This document shows positions 6,883-11,260 of a DNA stretch of 11,260 nucleotides, one piece after another (the first letter of the stretch is position 1; each line of letters opens with the position of its first letter). Made by a program: the position numbers and the translations under genes. The notes beneath the pieces were generated by a model. That model ran no database searches and had not been told where the DNA came from. It saw only the letters and a program-made list of their open reading frames with translations. The DNA is from Alphaproteobacteria bacterium (GTDB taxonomy: Bacteria; Pseudomonadota; Alphaproteobacteria; Caulobacterales; Caulobacteraceae), in contig JAHINZ010000007.1 in NCBI GenBank assembly GCA_018895795.1, forward strand, positions 1 through 11,260, read 5' to 3'.

Positions 6883-6991
6883 GGTTGTTTTTCGAGAGAC
6901 TTCGCCTCTTGCCTGTGTCCGCCGCGCGGTTCGAAACCGGGGTCCAAGCGGGCGGGTTTCGGCGGCGTTCCCGACAGCGTAGAGGAGGGCC

Positions 6992-8023
6992 ATGACCTCG
7001 ACCGTTCCGCCCCTTGCCGCGCCCACGCCCGTCCGCGCGCTGCGCGCGGTCACCGCCGCCGACTTCCACGGGACGATCGTTCCCGCGGCCCAGCCGGTGA
7101 TCCTGCGCGGTCTGGTCTCGCACTGGCCTGTGGTTCAGGCCGCGGCGGCCGGCGACGAGGCGCTGTTCGCCCATCTGTCGGCCTTCGACCAGCAGCAGTC
7201 GGTGACCACCCTGGTGGGCGACCCGGAGGCGGGCGGTCGGTTCTTCTACAACGCCGATCTGACGGGCTTCAATTTCCGCAGCGGCGGGGCCCGGCTGCAA
7301 AAGAGCTTCGACTTTCTGCTGGCCAACCGCGACGCGCCGAGCGCGGCCGCCCTGGCCGTCCAGTCGATCGCCACCCACACCCATCTGCCCGGCTTTGGCG
7401 AAGCCAATCCCTCGCCGGTGCTGGATCCCGCCATCGAGCCGCGCCTGTGGATCGGCAACCGGGTGATCATCGCCGCCCATCAGGATCCCTATGAGAACCT
7501 GGCCTGCGTGGTGGCCGGCCGGCGACGCTTCACCCTGTTCCCGCCCAGCAGCGTCGGTGATCTCTATATCGGCCCGTTCGAGCTGACGCCGGGCGGGCCG
7601 ACGATCAGCCTGGTGTCGTTCGACGACCCCGACCTGGAGCGCCATCCGCGCTTCGCCCGGGCCATGGAGTCGGCGCTGGTCGCCGAGCTGGAGCCCGGGG
7701 ACGCGCTCTATATCCCCTATCTGTGGTGGCACCATGTGCGCTCGCTGGCGCCGGTGAATGTGCTGACCAACTACTGGTGGGCCGCCTCGACCGCCGATCG
7801 GGGCGCGCCGCACGACGCCTTGCTGCAGGCGATCCTGGCCCTGCGCGACCTGCCTGACAGCCAGCGCGTCGCCTGGAAGACCCTGTTCGACCACTATGTG
7901 TTCGGGGACGTGAAGGCGGCCACCGACCATCTGCCGGTCGCGGCCCAGGGCCTGCTGGGCGCCCTGACCCCGGAGCAGGCGCGACGCCTGCGCGAGACCC
8001 TGGGCCGGCAGCTGCTGGGCTAG
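6992..8023 (+). CDS. Cupin_8/JmjC-like protein, FIH-like Fe(II)/2-oxoglutarate oxygenase candidate
   Basis: 343 residues; ATG 6992 follows AGGAGG after 3 nt. Seen: an N-terminal VILRGLVSHWPVV (36-48) typical of cupin-like proteins; the metal triad HQD (His163, Asp165) and WWHHV (His247); LACVVAGRRRFTLFPP at 170-185; VSFDDPDLERHPRF at 208-221; and PGDALYIPYLWWHH at 235-248. The last blocks closely resemble human FIH (factor inhibiting HIF) as I recall it. The FIH 2-oxoglutarate-binding Lys aligns with Arg178 by my hand alignment. Family knowledge: hydroxylases of protein or small-molecule substrates; bacterial relatives often lie near TonB receptors and flavin-dependent halogenases in xylose and xylan loci. 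The substrate is unknown. It is divergent from a haloperoxidase, a loose parallel to those halogenase neighbourhoods (inference). The stop is 13 bp from the convergent lipoprotein stop. Confidence 0.85.
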   Translation: MTSTVPPLAAPTPVRALRAVTAADFHGTIVPAAQPVILRGLVSHWPVVQAAAAGDEALFAHLSAFDQQQSVTTLVGDPEAGGRFFYNADLTGFNFRSGGARLQKSFDFLLANRDAPSAAALAVQSIATHTHLPGFGEANPSPVLDPAIEPRLWIGNRVIIAAHQDPYENLACVVAGRRRFTLFPPSSVGDLYIGPFELTPGGPTISLVSFDDPDLERHPRFARAMESALVAELEPGDALYIPYLWWHHVRSLAPVNVLTNYWWAASTADRGAPHDALLQAILALRDLPDSQRVAWKTLFDHYVFGDVKAATDHLPVAAQGLLGALTPEQARRLRETLGRQLLG

Positions 8024-8036
8024 GTCTCGCGGCCCG

Positions 8037-8780
8037 CTACCGCTTGGGCTTGGCGCTCGGCCAGGGCAGTCTTTCCTTCACCTGGTCCAGCGGCGTGCGG
8101 GTCACCACCACCGGCGGCGGCACCACCACGGTCGGGGCCTGGATCGGATAGGCGCGCCAGCCGGTCTGGATCAGGGCGGTGAAGCCCACGCAGCGCGGCA
8201 TGATCCGCACCGCCCCGGTGCGGGGCTTGGGGAAGGGCGGCGGCTGGCGCAGGTCCTGGCGCTTGGGGTCGACGAACCACCAGTCGCCGGCCAGGCCATA
8301 GCCCTTCTCGCCGCCGGTGCGCACCGCCTGATAGGCCAGGCCCGCCTGGAAGCTGGGCACGCCGTACTTGATCATGGCGCGGTAGAAGATGCCGTCGGCC
8401 TCTTCGCGCTTGCCCGGTTCGCCGACGGCGTACAGCCAGTCATGGACGATGGCGGCGCGGGCGGTCGGGCCCTGCGGGTCGATGAAGCTCTGGCCGTACC
8501 AGGGCACGCTGGCGAAGTCGGTGACGTACCAGCGGGGCACCACGATCACCTTGCCGGTCTCGACGTCGCAATAGGGGAACTCGGCGTCCAGGGTGAACAG
8601 CTTGCGGCCGGCCTTGGTCTGGTTGAACAGCACCGCCGGCTGCGGGGTCAGCGAACTGGGCGGGGTGGGGGCGATCACCGGAATATAGACCGTCTCATGG
8701 GTCTGGGTGGCGCAGCCGGCCAGGACGGCGGTCGCGACCAGGGCGGAGACGGTGAGGAGGGCGGCTTTGATCGGGCGCAA
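8037..8780 (-). CDS. DUF1353 lipoprotein
   Basis: 247 residues if translation begins at TTG 8780. That start gives a textbook lipoprotein signal: RPIK, then a hydrophobic stretch, then the lipobox LAGC with Cys23. No ATG or GTG is available in frame near there; the frame runs on to 9074, but the extension is arginine-rich, low in hydrophobic residues and overlaps the 44-codon gene in another frame. The core matches DUF1353 (PF07087): VVPRWYVTDFASVPWYG, AAIVHDWLYAVG, ADGIFYRAMIKYGVPSF, then YQAVRTGG. DUF1353 proteins are often phage-associated and of unknown function; a lipid-anchored form points to the cell envelope. The C-terminal third is proline-rich (PPPVVV). The Shine-Dalgarno is weak. 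A 31-bp palindrome lies 21 bp upstream. It is probably co-transcribed with the small membrane protein gene upstream. The start codon is inferred. Confidence 0.75.
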   Translation of the reverse strand: MRPIKAALLTVSALVATAVLAGCATQTHETVYIPVIAPTPPSSLTPQPAVLFNQTKAGRKLFTLDAEFPYCDVETGKVIVVPRWYVTDFASVPWYGQSFIDPQGPTARAAIVHDWLYAVGEPGKREEADGIFYRAMIKYGVPSFQAGLAYQAVRTGGEKGYGLAGDWWFVDPKRQDLRQPPPFPKPRTGAVRIMPRCVGFTALIQTGWRAYPIQAPTVVVPPPVVVTRTPLDQVKERLPWPSAKPKR

Positions 8781-8801
8781 GGCGAGTCTTCGGGCGGGCG
8801 G

Positions 8802-8832
8802 ACGGGAAGCGTGGCTATAGCACCCTTCCCGT
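8802..8832. promoter_or_regulatory. 31-bp interrupted palindrome between 44-codon gene and DUF1353 lipoprotein gene
   Basis: ACGGGAAG (8802-8809) pairs with CTTCCCGT (8825-8832). Inside, GTG (8811-8813) pairs with CAC (8821-8823) after one C/C mismatch, leaving GCTATAG as the loop. The centre GCTATAGC is itself palindromic and resembles the Caulobacter housekeeping -10 (GCTANAWC), although I see no matching -35. It may be an operator, an internal promoter for the lipoprotein, or an mRNA hairpin that sets relative expression of two genes. No T-run follows on the minus strand. Confidence 0.5.
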
Positions 8833-8851
8833 GGCGGTTTCGAGGCCGGGC

Positions 8852-8986
8852 TCAGACGAGGTGCAGCTGGGCCACGCCGATCATCATCACCGCGCCGATC
8901 ATCACCCAGCCGGCGGCCAGGGCGAACATCGGATAGCGTTGCCACCAGTGGCGTTGGGCGGCGCTGGCGCCGGTGTGTCTGGTCAT
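8852..8986 (-). CDS. 44-residue single-pass membrane protein, unknown function
   Basis: ATG at 8986 and TGA at 8854-8852 encode 44 residues. GGAGGA (8999-8994) lies 7 nt before the ATG, the best ribosome-binding site in this region. The product begins MTRHTGASAAQRHWWQRYPM, a basic and aromatic N-terminus, followed by one transmembrane stretch (FALAAGWVMIGAVMMIGVAQ, about residues 21-40) and a short tail LHLV. This suggests an N-in inner-membrane anchor (inference). It lies 71 bp before the DUF1353 lipoprotein start, on the same strand, so an operon is likely. I recognise no family. Evidence that it is real: the strong ribosome-binding site, the clear membrane segment, and its position in the otherwise empty span before the lipoprotein gene. 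Confidence 0.7.
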   Translation of the reverse strand: MTRHTGASAAQRHWWQRYPMFALAAGWVMIGAVMMIGVAQLHLV

Positions 8987-9251
8987 GGCGTACTCCTCCT
9001 TCTGCTATGGTTGGACGCTTCAAGAAATGACCGTGTACCAGAATAGCTTCTAACGCTTGGTTATTCTTGGTCACATTCTCGACAAGTGGCTGTGAAACGG
9101 CTGGGAGCGCGTTCGATGAAGCCGCTCAGCCAAATATATATTTCCGCAAGAGTCTGGATTTGTTTGAGGTTTTGCCAATCGAAAAGGTTGCGACGCCGCG
9201 GAAAGCTTTTAGTCTATCCCTCGCCAAAAAGATTCTCTGTAAGGACCATGA
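8987..9251. other. Intergenic region between divergent 44-codon gene and FKBP gene
   Basis: 265 bp, richer in A and T than the flanks, with promoters for both directions expected. It holds the GGAGGA of the 44-codon gene (8994-8999) and AAGGA of the FKBP gene (9241-9245). Possible plus-strand promoter elements (TTGCGA at about 9187 with AT-rich sequence near 9208-9216) match consensus poorly. A frame from TTG 9067 lacks a ribosome-binding site and shows no recognisable features; I do not call it. Confidence 0.5.
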
Positions 9252-9752
9252 ATGCTTCGTTTAGCTTGTTTGAGCCTGGGTTTGGCATTGAGCCTCGCGA
9301 CCGCCGCCGCGGCCCAATCGCCCGTGGTGACCGCGCCGCCCAGCCTGAGCCCGTCTCCCGCGGCGACCGCCGGCGCGGCGTTCCTGGCCGCCAACGCCAA
9401 GGCGCCCGGCGTGGTCGTGCTGCCGTCGGGCCTGCAATACAAGGTCCTCGCCGCGGGTCCGGCCGGCCCGTCGCCCAAGCTGGGCGACGTGATCAAGGTG
9501 CATTACGAGGGCAAGTTGCTGGACGGCACGGTGTTCGACAGCTCGTTCGAACGCAATCAGCCGGCCATCATGCCGCTGGACGGCCTGGTCCAGGCCTGGC
9601 TGGAAGCCCTGCCGCTGATGAAGGTCGGCGATGAGTGGCTGCTGTTCGTGCCGCCCGAGCTGGGCTACGGCAATCGCGACGTCGGCCCGATCCCGGGCGG
9701 CAGCGTCATGACGTTTCGGCTGAAGCTGCTGGGGATGTTGTCGGCGGATTAG
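9252..9752 (+). CDS. Periplasmic FKBP-type peptidyl-prolyl cis-trans isomerase
   Basis: 166 residues; ATG 9252 follows AAGGA with a 6-nt gap. A signal peptide occupies residues 1-21 (likely cut at AAA-AQS), followed by a Pro/Ala-rich linker. FLAANAKAPGV (44-54) and LPSGLQYKVL (57-66) are typical of the Mip/FkpA group, but only a short stub of the dimerisation region is present. The FKBP domain covers ~60-163: VHYEGKLLDGTVFDSSFE, LVQAWLEALPLMKVGDEW, VPPELGYGNR, IPGGSVMTFRLKLL. Residues lining the FK506/proline pocket of FKBP12 are mostly kept (Tyr85, Phe95, Asp96, Trp116, Tyr139, Phe155), so it should be active. Family knowledge: accelerates proline isomerisation and helps envelope proteins fold. 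It stands alone, divergent from the 44-codon gene and convergent with rutA. Confidence 0.92.
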   Translation: MLRLACLSLGLALSLATAAAAQSPVVTAPPSLSPSPAATAGAAFLAANAKAPGVVVLPSGLQYKVLAAGPAGPSPKLGDVIKVHYEGKLLDGTVFDSSFERNQPAIMPLDGLVQAWLEALPLMKVGDEWLLFVPPELGYGNRDVGPIPGGSVMTFRLKLLGMLSAD

Positions 9753-9762
9753 GATGTCAGCC

Positions 9763-9877
9763 ACTGGCCCCCTCCGCGCCTGCGGCGCTCCTCCCCCGGA
9801 GGGGGAAGATGAGTCCGCAGTCTTCATCTTCCCCCTCCGGGGGAAGACGGTCGCGAAGCGACCCGTAGGGGGCCAGT
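9763..9877. repeat. Palindromic intergenic repeat, type B copy 1; likely bidirectional terminator
   Basis: A 115-bp element. Outer arms ACTGGCCCCCT (9763-9773) and AGGGGGCCAGT (9867-9877) are perfect 11-bp inverted repeats. Inside, a perfect 21-bp inverted repeat (9792-9812 with 9824-9844) surrounds an 11-nt loop. A small hairpin GTCGC-GAA-GCGAC lies at 9850-9862. It fills the gap between the convergent FKBP and rutA genes, so a transcription-stop or mRNA 3'-end role fits. It shares the CCCCCTC arms with type A but has a different core. Confidence 0.85.
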
Positions 9878-9884
9878 CGCCAGC

Positions 9885-10970
9885 CTAGTTCCGCGATTTC
9901 ATCAGCGGCTGGATCTTCGTCCCGAAGTTCTCCACCCCCTGCACGAAGTCGTCGAACACCAGCAGCACGCCGGCCGTGCCCTCCACGGCCGCCACCTCGT
10001 CCAGCATCCGCGCCACGCGCTCATACGAGCCCACCAGGGTGCCCATGTTGAGGTTGACGGCCGAGGCCGCGTCGGCCAGCTGGGTGGTGTTGGTGGTGGC
10101 GCCGGCCTTGGCGTTGGGGGCGGCCTGCTCGGTCAGCCAGGCCAGGGCTTCCTGGTCGGCGCCGTCGCGATAGGACTGCCACTTGGCCTGGGCCTTCTCG
10201 TCGGTCTCGTCGGCGATGATCATGAACAGGATGAAGCTGGCCACGTCGCGGCCGGTCTTGTCGGCGGCGGCCTTCAGGCGGTCATTGACCGGGGCGAAGG
10301 CGGCCGGGGTGTTGGTGCCCTTGCCCAGGGCGAAGCTGTAGTCGGCATATTGCGCCGTGAACGCCAGGCCCTCGTTGGACGAGCCGGCGCAGATCAGCTT
10401 GGTCTCCTTGGGGTGGGGGCTGACCCGGCAGTCGTTCATCTGGAAGTACTGGCCCTTGAAGTCCGACACCCCGGTCTCCAGCAGGTCCTTCAGCACGGTG
10501 GTGTATTCGGCCAGGTAATTATAGCGGTCGGTATAGTGGGCCTCGCCCGGCCACAGGCCCATCTGGTCATATTCGGCCTTCTGCCAGCCGGTGACGAGGT
10601 TCAGGCCAAAGCGGCCCGGGGCGATGGAGTCGATGGTCGAGGCCATCCGCGCGGCGATGGCCGGCGGGATGGTCAGGGTGGCGACGGTGGCGAAGATCTT
10701 GATCTTCGTCGTCACGGCCGCCAGGCCGGCCATCAGGGTGAAGCTTTCGAGATTGTGCTCCCAGAACTGGGTCTTGCCGCCGAACCCGCGCAGCTTGATC
10801 ATCGAGAGCGCGAAGTCGAAGCCGTATTTCTCGGCCTTCAGGGTGATCTCTTTGTTCAGGGCGAAGCTGGGCATGTACTGCGGCGAGGTCTCGGAGATGA
10901 GCCAGCCGTTGTTGCCGATGGGGATGAAGACGCCGACCTGCATGGGGTTTGTCCTGTTTGGGAATGTCAT
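9885..10970 (-). CDS. rutA: Pyrimidine monooxygenase RutA
   Basis: 361 residues from ATG 10970; near-colinear with E. coli RutA as I remember it. Blocks: VGVFIPIGNNGWLISE, YGFDFALSMIKLRGFGGKTQ, LESFTLMAGLAAVTTKIKIF, GRFGLNLVTGWQKAEYDQMG, SDFKGQYFQMNDCRVSPHP, AVNLNMGTLVGSYERVARML, and a C-terminal end GTKIQPLMKSR. It belongs to the bacterial luciferase-like, flavin-dependent family. Family knowledge: uses reduced FMN and oxygen to open the uracil (or thymine) ring, giving ureidoacrylate peracid, the first step of the Rut pathway in the cytoplasm. Start choice: GGGGAG about 7 nt upstream supports 10970; Met10 at 10943, preceded by AGGA, is the alternative and would match the conserved N-terminus more tightly. 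rutD lies 128 bp upstream on the same strand, separated by a palindromic element whose end overlaps the ribosome-binding site. Confidence 0.96.
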   Translation of the reverse strand: MTFPNRTNPMQVGVFIPIGNNGWLISETSPQYMPSFALNKEITLKAEKYGFDFALSMIKLRGFGGKTQFWEHNLESFTLMAGLAAVTTKIKIFATVATLTIPPAIAARMASTIDSIAPGRFGLNLVTGWQKAEYDQMGLWPGEAHYTDRYNYLAEYTTVLKDLLETGVSDFKGQYFQMNDCRVSPHPKETKLICAGSSNEGLAFTAQYADYSFALGKGTNTPAAFAPVNDRLKAAADKTGRDVASFILFMIIADETDEKAQAKWQSYRDGADQEALAWLTEQAAPNAKAGATTNTTQLADAASAVNLNMGTLVGSYERVARMLDEVAAVEGTAGVLLVFDDFVQGVENFGTKIQPLMKSRN

Positions 10971-10977
10971 GAAGATG

Positions 10978-11081
10978 CTCCCCCTCTGGAGGAGCTGTCG
11001 CGAAGCGACTGAGGGGGCTCATGCGGCCTAGGCCGAGTTGGCCCCCTCCGGCCCTCCGGGCCACCTCCCCCAGAGGGGGAG
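10978..11081. repeat. Palindromic intergenic repeat, type B copy 2, between rutD and rutA
   Basis: A 104-bp element. Outer arms CTCCCCCTCTGG (10978-10989) and CCAGAGGGGGAG (11070-11081) are perfect. Inner arms GAGGGGGC (11011-11018) and GCCCCCTC (11041-11048) enclose a 12-bp palindrome CGGCCTAGGCCG (11024-11035). The small hairpin GTCGCGAAGCGAC at 10997-11009 is identical to that at 9850-9862, which ties it to type B copy 1. It sits in the 128-bp gap between the rutD stop and the rutA start, and its left end supplies the GGGGAG upstream of rutA on the minus strand. Confidence 0.85.
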
Positions 11082-11098
11082 GATCTGGCTGAGCGTCT

Positions 11099-11260
11099 TC
11101 AATCCACCCCCTCCAGAAACCCCAGCACCGCCGCGTTGAAGGTCTCCGGATCGGTGACCGTGTGGCCGTGGCCGCCCCAGGGGGCGACCTCGAGCTGGGC
11201 GTTGGGGATGCGCTCGGCCAGCCGCATCGAGCAGCTGATCGGCACCAACATGTCGTCGTC
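11099..11260 (-). CDS. rutD: RutD-like alpha/beta hydrolase, C-terminal part
   Basis: The 3' end of a minus-strand gene: 53 codons plus TGA (11101-11099), running off the right edge of the window. The residues read DDDMLVPISCSMRLAERIPN and then APWGGHGHTVTDPETFN, ending FLEGVD. DDMLVP is the alpha/beta-hydrolase acidic-residue loop, and the His in WGGHGHTVTDP is the catalytic His position. The resemblance to the RutD C-terminus, and its place beside rutA, supports the name. Family knowledge: RutD acts after ring opening in uracil breakdown, on aminoacrylate/carbamate intermediates. The nucleophile Ser and the start lie outside the window. It is presumably transcribed through the palindromic element into rutA. 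Confidence 0.8.
   Translation of the reverse strand, partial: DDDMLVPISCSMRLAERIPNAQLEVAPWGGHGHTVTDPETFNAAVLGFLEGVD

Larger units (their letters stand above)
6692..6991. other. AT-rich intergenic region between divergent haloperoxidase and cupin-like genes
   Basis: 300 bp without a convincing gene, clearly richer in A and T (6720-6900) than the rest of the window. On the minus strand it carries a possible promoter (6854-6882), a tandem 9-bp repeat (6716-6735) and a G6 ribosome-binding stretch at 6693-6698. On the plus side a 7-bp inverted repeat (CGAAACC 6932-6938, GGTTTCG 6955-6961) lies in the leader of the cupin-like gene, and AGGAGG at 6983-6988 is its Shine-Dalgarno. I could not pick out a plus-strand promoter with confidence. 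Regulation of the two genes from a shared region is plausible but inferred. Confidence 0.6.

Noticed and set aside
6851..7930. Minus-strand open frame opposite the cupin-like gene (359 codons)
   Set aside because: The cupin-like gene has a good ribosome-binding site and metal motifs; the opposite frame has neither.
8781..9074. Long N-terminal extension of the DUF1353 frame up to 9074
   Set aside because: The extension is arginine-rich, overlaps a better-supported 44-codon gene in another frame, and would bury the lipoprotein signal inside the protein.
9067..9264. 65-codon plus-strand frame from TTG before the FKBP gene
   Set aside because: It has no ribosome-binding site or recognisable domain and overlaps the FKBP start; AT-rich intergenic sequence explains it.

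Overview
The window looks like chromosome of a Caulobacter-type alphaproteobacterium. The DNA is very GC-rich, genes are dense, secreted proteins carry ordinary Sec signals, and GC-rich palindromic repeats with CCCCCTCCG arms sit between genes. The best-matched proteins (CE15 and GH43 enzymes, a RutA close to the E. coli protein as I remember it) are frequent in Caulobacter and relatives. The species assignment is inference.

Layout. (1) 1-4880 is a plant-polysaccharide locus: the 3' part of a GH43 beta-xylosidase-type gene (+), a GH35 beta-galactosidase with a DUF5597-type tail (-), and a CE15 glucuronoyl esterase (+) whose start codon is only 18 bp from that of the GH35 gene. Between GH43 and GH35 lies a DUF559 (Vsr-like nuclease fold) gene bracketed by two nearly identical palindromic repeats; the first repeat encodes the last ~27 residues of the DUF559 protein. 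(2) 4883-8023: after a bidirectional hairpin comes a vanadium-dependent haloperoxidase of the algal bromoperoxidase type (-). It is divergent, across a 300-bp AT-rich spacer, from a cupin_8/JmjC-like (FIH-like) iron/2-oxoglutarate oxygenase candidate (+). (3) 8037-9752: a DUF1353 lipoprotein (-) preceded by a 44-residue single-pass membrane protein with a strong ribosome-binding site, divergent from a periplasmic FKBP-type prolyl isomerase (+). (4) 9763-11260: pyrimidine catabolism. rutA (-) and the 3' end of rutD (-) are separated by a palindromic element, with a second such element between rutA and the FKBP gene.

How the parts fit. GH43 (removal of xylose or arabinose), GH35 (galactose side chains) and CE15 (ester links between glucuronoxylan and lignin) make sense together as extracytoplasmic hemicellulose processing. 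RutA opens the uracil ring and RutD acts later in the same pathway. The haloperoxidase, the FIH-like protein, the lipoprotein pair and the FKBP show no obvious common pathway.

Most unusual points: the DUF559 gene inside a pair of repeats that also supply its C-terminus and stop codon; a DUF559 active-site Asp-to-Tyr change; a haloperoxidase with Ala where the vanadate-pocket Ser is expected; the short 44-residue gene with a 31-bp palindrome behind it; and a palindromic element interrupting a rutD-rutA transcription unit. I see no rRNA, tRNA, CRISPR array or transposase gene.
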